The position numbers and the translations under genes are program-made. Below, piece by piece: positions 54,999-62,340 of a stretch of 64,000 nucleotides of DNA (the stretch's first letter is position 1; each line of letters starts with the position of its first letter). Origin of the DNA: Flavobacterium azooxidireducens (GTDB taxonomy: Bacteria; Bacteroidota; Bacteroidia; Flavobacteriales; Flavobacteriaceae); the NCBI RefSeq assembly GCF_023195775.1, contig NZ_CP096205.1:2668001-2732000 (forward strand). Reading direction: 5' to 3'. The notes under the pieces were generated by a model. It saw nothing but the letters and a program-made list of their open reading frames with translations. It was not told where the DNA came from and ran no database searches.

Positions 54999-56681
54999 TT
55001 ACTCTTGATTATTTTGTTGGTTTTCGTTTGCCGATTTTAGCTGTTGGATGAAGGAAGTGGGAGACATTCCGATTCTGTTTTTGAAACAGAGTGTGAAGAT
55101 TTGCGTAGAGCCAAAACCGGCTTCATCGGATAGTGCTTTGTTGGTGTAGTTTCTGAATTTATTGTTGCTAATTAATAACTCGACTATGTAATCAATTTTA
55201 AGGTCGTTTATGTAGGTTGTGGTTTTTTTTTCTCTTTGCTCAGCAATTATTAACGACGCATATTTTGTATTTGTGTCTAGTAGTGCGGCAAGTTTTGCCA
55301 AGTTCATGTCTTTTTCGAGGAATTTTTTTTGGTTTTCGAATTTCTCCAGGTTTTTCATTAATGATTTGGTTAATTCCGTACTTAGGTTTGAATTTTGGTT
55401 GTTCGCTGGTGTGATAGTTGTTTTCTTTTTGTTTACTAAATCAGCCATTATTTGATTGAATTTTTCTTTTTCTCTTTTTTTGGACTCTAGATGCCAACCG
55501 AACAAGCTTAATAGAATTATTATTAGTGATGCTATGACAAGAAAATAGATTTTTCTGTTTGATGCTAATTCGTTTTCGATTTTTTTCTTTTTTTCGAGGA
55601 GTGTTTTGGTGTCGTATTCTTTGTGGACTTTATAGGTTAGGTATTTGAATTCTTTGTTTATTTCATTGTCAAATTCCATTAGCTTTTTGATAAAGAACAG
55701 TTCTTTTTCCAGTTCATTGGTTTCTCCAAAGTACAGTATCAGTGTTTCATAGGCTTCTCTAAGCTCCGGACGAGTGTATTTTCTAATTTGAATGTCCTTG
55801 TGTACTTTTAAAAAATAAGTTACTGCTTTTTGTTTGTCGTTGATTTCCCAATAACATTTTCCAAGATAAAAATTGGTTGTAATTAGATTTGCATAGTCAT
55901 TTACTTTTACGAATTGAGGTTTTGATTCCTTCAAGAATTTGATTGCGTTTTCATATTCTTTTTGTTTGCATAGATTAATTCCGTTTGCATTTTTGAAGTA
56001 CGGAACCATATCATCTATTTCATATTCATTAGCTAGCTCCATACCCAGTTTATTGAAATAGGAGGAATGGTCATATCTTTCAATTTGTGTGTAGCTCAAC
56101 GCAATCGCCTGCATTGATTTTAAATAGGCCAAATCATTTTCTTCTTTAAAATATTCCATACATTGATTAAGTAATGCAATTGCTTCATCATAATAGCCTA
56201 AGAAATATTTTGTTAGAGCAATCGTATATTTTACTTTATGGATTAAGTATTGATCATTTGTTTTTGCTACATGATTGTTAGCGAGAATATATAGATCTAA
56301 TGCCTTGGTATATTCATTGTTGTCATAATGTGCTGCACCCACGGTAAGATAGGTACTCCCTAAGATTTCGTTGTTTTTAGTTTCTTTTGCTTTTTCAAGT
56401 AAACTATCTGCATAGATCATTCTATATTTTTTATCTGCAAAATGAATTAATGCTTTATATGCCTTAGCTTGCTGTGTAAGGTTTTTTTCTTTGTTTGCTT
56501 TTTTTAGCCAGTAATTCGCAAATTGTTTTGCTTTTATACTATCTGTTCTGAATTCTATTATTTTTTCTTCGAAGAATTGGTAGTTTTTATTGGACAGACT
56601 GTCAACTTGATTACGCTGATTGGCTTGAACAATTGTTAAAGTGAATAGTGTGCAAAGAATGGTAATTATAACGTTTTTCAT
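54999..56681 (-). CDS. TPR - transmembrane - AraC-type regulator
   Basis: The 560-aa protein has an N-terminal signal (MKNVIITILCTLFTLTIVQA) and TPR-like helical repeats at about residues 25-370 (LGSTYLTVGAAHYDNNEYTK, IALTKYFLGYYDEAIALLNQ, TNFYLGKCYWEINDKQKAVT). One transmembrane helix follows at about 382-402 (FLVIASLIIILLSLFGWHL), then a short coiled coil and a C-terminal AraC/XylS HTH domain at about 450-550 (KDMNLAKLAALLDTN, ALSDEAGFGSTQIFTLCFKN). This is the common Flavobacteriia layout in which a periplasmic TPR domain senses a partner and a cytosolic AraC domain acts on DNA. Its target is unknown; a palindrome at 56876-56895 is a candidate. Confidence 0.92.
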   Translation of the reverse strand: MKNVIITILCTLFTLTIVQANQRNQVDSLSNKNYQFFEEKIIEFRTDSIKAKQFANYWLKKANKEKNLTQQAKAYKALIHFADKKYRMIYADSLLEKAKETKNNEILGSTYLTVGAAHYDNNEYTKALDLYILANNHVAKTNDQYLIHKVKYTIALTKYFLGYYDEAIALLNQCMEYFKEENDLAYLKSMQAIALSYTQIERYDHSSYFNKLGMELANEYEIDDMVPYFKNANGINLCKQKEYENAIKFLKESKPQFVKVNDYANLITTNFYLGKCYWEINDKQKAVTYFLKVHKDIQIRKYTRPELREAYETLILYFGETNELEKELFFIKKLMEFDNEINKEFKYLTYKVHKEYDTKTLLEKKKKIENELASNRKIYFLVIASLIIILLSLFGWHLESKKREKEKFNQIMADLVNKKKTTITPANNQNSNLSTELTKSLMKNLEKFENQKKFLEKDMNLAKLAALLDTNTKYASLIIAEQREKKTTTYINDLKIDYIVELLISNNKFRNYTNKALSDEAGFGSTQIFTLCFKNRIGMSPTSFIQQLKSANENQQNNQE

Positions 56682-57071
56682 TTCAGTTGGTTTAGGTTTT
56701 GGTTCAACTTACTGTTTAAAAAGTTTGTGGAATTGAAATGGGTGTAGTAAAAATATTAAAATTTTTTAATTGAAAATCATGCATTTTATTCTTTAAGTAA
56801 ATTGATGTTTTTAAAATAGGTAGCCATGTTCAACTACATCTTGTTTTATTGATAAAATCTAGTGATTTTTAAGGTATTGGATTCTAGAATCCAATAGTTT
56901 GAATTCGGAAATCTAGTATTTCTTGTGTTGTGTGGGTGGATTTGAGCCGGTAGTTTTGTCTCGAATTCAACCGGTTTTGTTATGAGCGAAACCAGCCAAA
57001 ACTGTTCAGATTACCCCGGGCGAAATGAACTGATTAAAAATAAATCAGTAACATTTAACACTTAAACCAAC
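56682..57071. other. 390-bp intergenic region with a 20-bp palindrome
   Basis: It lies between divergent genes. It holds the perfect palindrome ATTGGATTCTAGAATCCAAT (56876-56895), a weak foldback AACCGGTTTTG...CCAAAACTGTT (near 56968-57005) and otherwise AT-rich DNA. Promoters for both the AraC-type regulator and the lipoprotein gene must lie here, but I see no clear consensus. Confidence 0.6.
56876..56895. promoter_or_regulatory. Perfect 20-bp palindrome, operator candidate
   Basis: ATTGGATTCTAGAATCCAAT reads the same on both strands. A near copy, with core TTGGATTCTAGAATCC, lies at 59192-59215, upstream of the other AraC gene. Two copies in front of regulatory genes suggest a binding site, though a dispersed repeat is the alternative. 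Confidence 0.5.
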
Positions 57072-57788
57072 ATGAAAAATTATTTCCTTATTTTACTCTT
57101 TACTTTACCATTTGTTTCTTGTGAAACAACAGAATCTGAACTAACAAGTTCTGAAACCAATTATTTTAACAAGAAATCACAAGAATTACTTCCTTTGAAT
57201 CCTGCCAACTCTTTTGATTTTGTAGGTCAAGTTCATTATGCTATTTCTAATTCTTATTTTACTGATTCCAATTTACCTAAAACAATAGACAGTATTGTTT
57301 ATCAAGTTAATTTGAAAGCCGGTATTCATCCCTTTTTTGATGATTTTTTATCTACTGATTACAATTTAGTTTCCAAAAGCCGAATTACTTATTTAGTTTC
57401 TGATCCTCATACTGCGTTTGATTCTATTGTTGATGATTTACCACTAAATACTACAGCTAAAAATGATTTTCGTCTTTTTGTAGAGACCGTCTTGTCTAAA
57501 GTGGACAATGATGTGGATTATATCGACATTCATAATTACGTTGTTCTTTACGAATCGACGATACAGGATTCAGGTCAGCTTTCTGCTAGTGAGAAGGAGT
57601 ATCTGCTGACAGTTACCTCAATCATTCGGCATAGTGTATATGCTAAAAAGAAAAGACCTAAGAAAAATACTGATCTTGATTGGTATTGGTTGGGGGCGAA
57701 ATTTACCGGAGCAGTTGAAGGTGCTCAATACGGAAAGTCGCATGCGATACTTAGTGCTTTGAAAGCGGGAATTATTGAGAATCGCTAA
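57072..57788 (+). CDS. Hypothetical lipoprotein
   Basis: The 238-aa product has a lipoprotein signal (MKNYFLILLFTLPFVSCETT, lipobox FVSC) and a mostly helical body. It ends in a basic/aromatic part (KKKRPKKNTDLDWYWLGAKF) and a small-residue helix (TGAVEGAQYGKSHAILSALK). The end, with its GA-rich helix, resembles small leaderless-like or inserted helices, but no family was recognised. It is divergent from the TPR-AraC regulator and may be its partner or target. Confidence 0.8.
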   Translation: MKNYFLILLFTLPFVSCETTESELTSSETNYFNKKSQELLPLNPANSFDFVGQVHYAISNSYFTDSNLPKTIDSIVYQVNLKAGIHPFFDDFLSTDYNLVSKSRITYLVSDPHTAFDSIVDDLPLNTTAKNDFRLFVETVLSKVDNDVDYIDIHNYVVLYESTIQDSGQLSASEKEYLLTVTSIIRHSVYAKKKRPKKNTDLDWYWLGAKFTGAVEGAQYGKSHAILSALKAGIIENR

Positions 57789-57888
57789 ATGTATTTTTGC
57801 CACTGATTCACAGATTAAGAAATTCTTAAAAACAGTGGTTATTATTTCACTACTTTCTTAGGGCTTTGACCTAAGGTATATTATTAAT

Positions 57889-57912
57889 AAGGCTATCCGT
57901 TAGGGTAGCCTT
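57889..57912 (-). terminator. Terminator overlapping the end of the RteC gene
   Basis: AAGGCTATCC / GGGTAGCCTT form a 10-bp stem (one G-T pair) with a 4-nt loop. The RteC stop codon (57900-57902) lies inside it. On the minus strand it is followed by TTATTAATAATA. It also faces the lipoprotein gene, so it may end both transcripts. Confidence 0.75.
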
Positions 57913-58742
57913 TGGTGTTCATCTGAATTGTTCATTCTGTTTAGGAGGTTTTCTCTTAATGAAGTAATGAATTTTGTTCGTTCGGATTTTCTGTTTGTGA
58001 TTTCGTAGAATGTTCTGTGGAACTGACCTAGGTCTATGTCAAATGTTCTACTGAACCCTTGTACAATTTCTCCAATGTCTGCTGCTCCGTGATTGAATAC
58101 TCCTTCGGTGTGTAAGGCATAAATTAGCTCGATTATTCCCACTTTGGAGCCTGTCCATTTGAGGACTTTTTCTTGGTGAAATGCTTTTGATTCTGTTGAG
58201 CTTTTTAATTTAGCAATAAGGTAGATTTGCAGTTTTTCGTTGGATAAAATTTGAGCTACTTTGTAGTCGTGTGAGGTTGCAAACAATTTGTCTATTTGGA
58301 AATAGAAGCTATCCATTACCAATTTACTATCTTGTTGATTTCTTAGAAAATATTTATCATCTAGGTACTGATTTCCTTTGCGGTAATATCTATAAAACTC
58401 TGCATTATCTATAAAAAACTGTTCCCGCTTTTTTAGTTGGGTGTTGTAGTACTTTCGAATTGTTTTTTCTGAGGCGACCGGTTTATTACATTCTATATTA
58501 AACATTTCGTTGAAGTAGATAATTTGGCTTGTCAATTTAGGTTTCCAATTTTTAAAGAAATCAATTTCTTCCTCTTGACTTGTTGTATGGTTGATGTACG
58601 AGGTTCTTAACTTTTCATATCCCTCCATTAATATGTTGATTGCTAACGAGCAATTTTGAATTGGGTCTTCTTCCACTAATGGGAGGATTTTGGTTAGTTG
58701 TAGATCTAGTTGGAGGAAGAGTTGGTTTGCGAAGTTTTTCAT
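57900..58742 (-). CDS. RteC-family regulator of a conjugative element
   Basis: From ATG 58742 (MKNFANQLFLQLDLQLTKIL) the protein has 280 aa. The frame is open further upstream, but those 35 codons read through a REP-like repeat (HLVSLSFGEGRGEE), so I reject the longer start. The family shows in the all-helical N-terminal half with EEEIDFFKNWKPKLTSQIIY and the C-terminal KWTGSKVGIIELIYALHTEG, FNHGAADIGEIV and FHRTFYEITNRKSERTKFI, typical of RteC. RteC controls excision genes of Bacteroides conjugative transposons; Flavobacterium homologues often stand alone. Here it lies between AraC-type regulators, near a decayed mobile module. Confidence 0.88.
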   Translation of the reverse strand: MKNFANQLFLQLDLQLTKILPLVEEDPIQNCSLAINILMEGYEKLRTSYINHTTSQEEEIDFFKNWKPKLTSQIIYFNEMFNIECNKPVASEKTIRKYYNTQLKKREQFFIDNAEFYRYYRKGNQYLDDKYFLRNQQDSKLVMDSFYFQIDKLFATSHDYKVAQILSNEKLQIYLIAKLKSSTESKAFHQEKVLKWTGSKVGIIELIYALHTEGVFNHGAADIGEIVQGFSRTFDIDLGQFHRTFYEITNRKSERTKFITSLRENLLNRMNNSDEHQRLP

Positions 58743-58750
58743 GGTTTTTT

Positions 58751-58791
58751 CCTCACCCCGACCCTCTCCAAAGGAGAGGGAGACGAGATGG
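58751..58791. repeat. REP-like hairpin
   Basis: CCTCACCCCGACCCTCTCC is followed by AAA and GGAGAGGG-AGACGAGATGG, an 8-bp GC-rich stem. It lies just upstream of the RteC start on the minus strand and inside a longer open frame. It is a member of the family seen at 54171, 54257 and 58853. Confidence 0.85.
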
Positions 58792-58840
58792 TTAGGTTTA
58801 GTGGAATATTTGGGTTTATAATTAATTTTTTTGCTCATAA

Positions 58841-58882
58841 ACCTCACCCCAACCCTCTCCGAAGGAGAGGGAGACGAGATGG
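58841..58882. repeat. REP-like hairpin, second tandem copy
   Basis: The same layout as the copy 91 bp upstream, with CCCTCTCC-GAA-GGAGAGGG (58853-58871) and the shared flank GAGACGAGATGG. Confidence 0.85.
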
Positions 58883-59191
58883 ATAAGTTTTGTGGAACAT
58901 TTGTGTTTTTGATTGAGTTTTATTCAATTTTGGTTGCTTTTGGTGTTGGCAAAACTAGGGTTGGGAATTGGTTGGGGCAATAGTTTGTGTGTGGGATTCT
59001 GGAATTGCATAGTTGGTATTTTGGAAATGTATAGTCTTTTTCATTTTAAAATGGTGGGATTTGAAATTTTTTTGAAGTGGACGTTTTTTCAGTGTTTATA
59101 GCGGTTTGGTTTTCTTTTTGAAGGGTTGTTTTTATTGGTTAAGTCTCTTTCTTTTAGCTGCATTCTTTTTTGGATTTTTCTTGAAAATGAG

Positions 59192-59215
59192 GTGTTGGAT
59201 TCTAGAATCCAGCAC
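59192..59215. promoter_or_regulatory. Near-perfect palindrome upstream of the AraC gene
   Basis: GTGTTGGATTCT-AGAATCCAGCAC has one mismatched pair. Its core equals the palindrome at 56876-56895. It is about 90 bp upstream of the AraC gene start, a reasonable distance for an operator. Confidence 0.5.
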
Positions 59216-59304
59216 TTAACTTTTAGTATAGATTGGTGTAATTTGATAGGTTTGTTTCGCTTTTTGCTACTTCGACAGTTACAAAATCTATCAAATAATA
59301 TATT

Positions 59305-60195
59305 ATGTCCGTTTCAAATCAAGGAGATAAACTCAGGATTATTTATCAGTTGTTATTTGACTTGGCAACCGGTAGAAGAATCATTGATTTGGATTTGACC
59401 ACTTTGGATGATGACTATGATGCCATTTTATTGACTTTACTAGAACAAGGTGAGCGAATTCGAAAATTGGTTTTGGAGCAGGGTATGGTTCCGCCTTATG
59501 CGAGTTTTCAACATTTGAATCAATTTGTATTTGTTTTGGATAACCATTACAGAATAGTCGATTTTAATTTTACTGTTGTTGAACGGTTGAAGTATACATC
59601 AGAAGCTATTCAGAGTCTGCTTTTTGAAACGTTGTTGGATGATTCTTCTAAATTGGTTTGGAATGCTTTACTAGAGCAGGTTAATGCTGAGACTCATTTT
59701 TTTGTTACTACGGAATTGCTGTTTTTGACCTCCGATGGATTTAAGCTGCCTTTATTTTGTACGGTTAGCAATAGCCTTGTAAATCAGCTGGTGTTTGTGA
59801 TCACGGTGAAGGTTTTTTTGAAAGATACTCCTTTTTTGAAGTCGATTCCTTCTGCTATTACAGAAAAAGTGAAAGCTGAGGTAGCTGTTATTGAAAACGT
59901 GCATGCTTATATCTTAGAGCATTTGGATGCTCCTTTGCCTTCTCTTAAATCGTTGGCTTTGCTTTTTGGGAGTGAAGAACATAAAATCAGGAATGGCTTC
60001 CGGGAGCATTATCATACTAGTGTGTATCAATTTTATCAGGATGAACGGCTGAAGAAAGCATATTTGCTCATTATGCAAACTGATTTACCATTGAAAGAGA
60101 TTGCGTATCAGTGTGGGTTTGGGATGTATTTGAATTTTTATAAGGCTTTTAGGAAGAAGTATGGGTTTTCGCCGAGTGTGTTGAGTAGGAAGTAG
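59305..60195 (+). CDS. AraC-family transcriptional regulator with PAS-like N-terminus
   Basis: The 296-aa protein has a helical N-terminal piece and a PAS-like middle domain at about residues 70-175 (QFVFVLDNHYRIVDFNFTVV, VFVITVKVFL). The C-terminal AraC/XylS double HTH lies at about 200-296 (APLPSLKSLALLFGSEEHKI, LPLKEIAYQCGFGMYLNFYK, AFRKKYGFSPS). It lies upstream of a MauE/DoxX-like gene and a DUF6520-type peptide gene, an association I have seen described repeatedly for Flavobacteriia. I infer that it controls that pair, since the gap of 190 bp allows a promoter. Confidence 0.92.
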   Translation: MSVSNQGDKLRIIYQLLFDLATGRRIIDLDLTTLDDDYDAILLTLLEQGERIRKLVLEQGMVPPYASFQHLNQFVFVLDNHYRIVDFNFTVVERLKYTSEAIQSLLFETLLDDSSKLVWNALLEQVNAETHFFVTTELLFLTSDGFKLPLFCTVSNSLVNQLVFVITVKVFLKDTPFLKSIPSAITEKVKAEVAVIENVHAYILEHLDAPLPSLKSLALLFGSEEHKIRNGFREHYHTSVYQFYQDERLKKAYLLIMQTDLPLKEIAYQCGFGMYLNFYKAFRKKYGFSPSVLSRK

Positions 60196-60383
60196 GGAGT
60201 GGGGAGTAGGGAGTAGGGAGTTTTTGGAATGGGATAACGAAATGCTTGATTTGCATAGTGTTATGGGAAATTAATTTGGAATTTTACATTCATTATTATA
60301 CGTGGTTTGTTTTTTTAGCCACGGACTAGACTGATTAAACTGATTTATACGGATTACTTTATCACTATTGAAAACTTGTTATT

Positions 60384-61916
60384 ATGAATTTGGAAAGAAT
60401 AAAAAATAGTGTTGTTTTGACTGTGAGTTACTTGTATGTTTTGCTGTTTGTTTATGCGGCGGTGAGTAAGTTGTTGGATTTTGAGAATTTTCAGGTGCAG
60501 TTGGGACAATCGCCTTTGTTGAGTGCTCATTCTATCATTATCTCTTGGTTAGTGCCGCTTGTTGAATTAGTGATTGCGGTGGCATTGCTTTTTAATCGTC
60601 TCCGGTTTTGGAGCATCTATTTTGCTTTTTTTCTGATGTCATTGTTTACTTTTTATATTTATGTTATCCTCAATTTTACAAATGATATACCGTGCTCTTG
60701 TGGAGGAGTATTGGAGGATTTAAATTGGACAGAACATTTGATTTTTAATTTGGTGTTTGTTTTTTTAGCGGTTGTTGTTTTATGGATTTTAAAAGAAGAT
60801 TTTAGCTGTTCTGTTCTTAATTTTCAAACTAACCGAATTACTGCTACTTTTTCTGTTTTAGCATTGGTTTTAGTTACTCTGTTGGTTTGCTTTGGTATAA
60901 TTTGGACGCTTTTCAAAACATCGGATTATATCATTAGTAAAGAAAATCCATTTATAAGAAAGTTTTCCGTGCGACCTGTTGAATTTGTAAAGCAAATTGA
61001 TCTAGATTTTAACTCTTATTATATTGCAGGATATGATGAAGGTGTTATTTATTTAGGAAATTATACTGCACCGCTTCATGTTTTAACTATTGATAGTTCA
61101 TTAACCTATAAAAAGGAAGAAAAAATACTTATTGACAAGAACAATTATTCCTTTCGATCTCTACATTTAAAAGTACTACCTCCTTTTTTTTATTTGTCAG
61201 ATGGAGCCGTTCCTATACTCTACACCGGAAATACTGTGGAATGGGTAGGAACTACTCATACAATTATACAACCTTATTTTTCTAAAATTGTCCCCATGGA
61301 TACTATGAATTTTGTTTTTAGAGGGTTGAGCAGTGATACGAATGAAAACATAATTGGTCTGTTTTCACTTGACCAAAAAGATACGTTGCAACTTTTGCCC
61401 CGTTTGCTAGAAAAGCAATCTAAACATGACGGTTTATTTGATACTGACGGTCATTTGATTTATAGTAAGGAGCTTTCGAGATTCATTTATGTGTATGCTT
61501 ATCGCAATGAATTTATTGTTGCAGATCAGTTTGGGAGGCTTGATTATCGGGGAAATACTATTGATACAGTTAGTCGAACACGTTTAAAAATTGCCACCAC
61601 TAGTGATGGAAAGGAAAAAGTTCTATCTAAACCTGGTTTGTTAGTCAATGGATCTGCATTTGTTCATCGTCATTTGTTATTTGTTGATTCACGCTTAAGA
61701 GGGAAATTTGAAAAGAAATCTGTGTTTGAACGCAGCACTACATTTGATGTGTATGATTTGAGAAAGCGAAAGTATCTCATGAGTTTTTATATACCTCATT
61801 TGAATGGAAAAAAACTACATTCTTATTTTGTTACTGATGATAACTTGTATGTACTTGTTAATCAGCAAGTGATTGTTTACCGATTTAAAAATAATTTAAA
61901 GAAGGAATTTGAATAG
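60384..61916 (+). CDS. MauE/DoxX-like redox membrane protein with a large C-terminal domain
   Basis: The 510-aa protein begins with a four-helix MauE/DoxX-type unit (helices at about residues 10-32, 48-68, 75-97 and 119-135) that carries VYAAVSKLLDF and, in the loop after helix 3, PCSCGGVLEDL (103-113). The Cys pair sits where MauE-family proteins have a redox-active CxC/CxCG motif linked to disulphide formation. A fifth helix (about 155-178) leads into a roughly 330-residue periplasmic beta-rich, propeller-like domain (YIAGYDEGVIYLGNY, LHVLTIDSS, HLLFVDSRLRGKFEKKS). It is followed after 99 bp by a Cys-containing exported peptide gene. I infer that it acts on that peptide. Confidence 0.85.
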   Translation: MNLERIKNSVVLTVSYLYVLLFVYAAVSKLLDFENFQVQLGQSPLLSAHSIIISWLVPLVELVIAVALLFNRLRFWSIYFAFFLMSLFTFYIYVILNFTNDIPCSCGGVLEDLNWTEHLIFNLVFVFLAVVVLWILKEDFSCSVLNFQTNRITATFSVLALVLVTLLVCFGIIWTLFKTSDYIISKENPFIRKFSVRPVEFVKQIDLDFNSYYIAGYDEGVIYLGNYTAPLHVLTIDSSLTYKKEEKILIDKNNYSFRSLHLKVLPPFFYLSDGAVPILYTGNTVEWVGTTHTIIQPYFSKIVPMDTMNFVFRGLSSDTNENIIGLFSLDQKDTLQLLPRLLEKQSKHDGLFDTDGHLIYSKELSRFIYVYAYRNEFIVADQFGRLDYRGNTIDTVSRTRLKIATTSDGKEKVLSKPGLLVNGSAFVHRHLLFVDSRLRGKFEKKSVFERSTTFDVYDLRKRKYLMSFYIPHLNGKKLHSYFVTDDNLYVLVNQQVIVYRFKNNLKKEFE

Positions 61917-62015
61917 CTAAACTTCAACTACTTCTTTTATGCAATACCGGCCGGTTATCAGGAGATTGATCGAAAACCTGTAATAGAGTAGATCATTAAT
62001 TTAATTTTATTAATT

Positions 62016-62288
62016 ATGAAAACAATTTTTTTAAAAAAGATGATGCCGATGTTCGTGTTTGTACTTGGCATCGCAGGAGCATTTGCGACCATGTCGATGA
62101 ATGCTGTAGAAGATCCAATTCTACGCATCGGATGGGCTGAAGATGAAGATTCGGTTCCTTGTCAAATCTCAGTTCAATGTCAGACTGAAGGAAACGTTAT
62201 GTGTAGACATAATGACACCGGACCACTGGCTTATGAAAAAACCGGGCCAACGTCCTGCCCGGTTCAGTTATTTAAAGTAGGTAGTTAG
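62016..62288 (+). CDS. Small exported Cys-containing protein, DUF6520-like
   Basis: The 90-aa protein has a basic N-terminus (MKTIFLKKMMPMFVFVLGIA) with a signal helix followed by GAFATMSMNA, which matches the DUF6520 pattern of small exported Flavobacteriia proteins. The mature part holds four Cys (PCQIS, VQCQT, VMCRH, TSCPVQ), which could form two disulphides. It lies downstream of the MauE-like gene and an AraC regulator, and is followed by a terminator, so it is the last gene of that unit. The function is unknown; an oxidised secreted peptide is a plausible inference. Confidence 0.85.
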   Translation: MKTIFLKKMMPMFVFVLGIAGAFATMSMNAVEDPILRIGWAEDEDSVPCQISVQCQTEGNVMCRHNDTGPLAYEKTGPTSCPVQLFKVGS

Positions 62289-62303
62289 ACCTGTCTATTT
62301 TTT

Positions 62304-62340
62304 AAGCGATGCAACGCCTTCTACAGTTGCATCGCTTATT
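62304..62340. terminator. Bidirectional terminator
   Basis: A 12-bp perfect stem (AAGCGATGCAAC / GTTGCATCGCTT) with a 10-nt loop lies between the convergent peptide and peptidase genes. Its right arm overlaps the peptidase stop codon. Confidence 0.92.

Larger units (their letters stand above)
58743..59304. other. 562-bp intergenic region with duplicated REP units and a palindrome
   Basis: Two REP-like units (58751-58791 and 58841-58882) repeat every 91 bp. Their flanks AGACGAGATGG and GTGGAA.ATTTG.GTTT are also copied, so the unit was duplicated as a whole. The remainder holds hydrophobic, low-complexity open frames that I regard as non-coding. A near-perfect palindrome lies at 59192-59215. 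A TAATTTG at about 59236 could be the -7 element for the AraC gene. Confidence 0.6.

Noticed and set aside
58913..59398. Two hydrophobic frames upstream of the AraC gene
   Set aside because: The composition is T/G-rich non-coding, the second frame runs into the AraC gene in another frame, and no conserved motif is visible.
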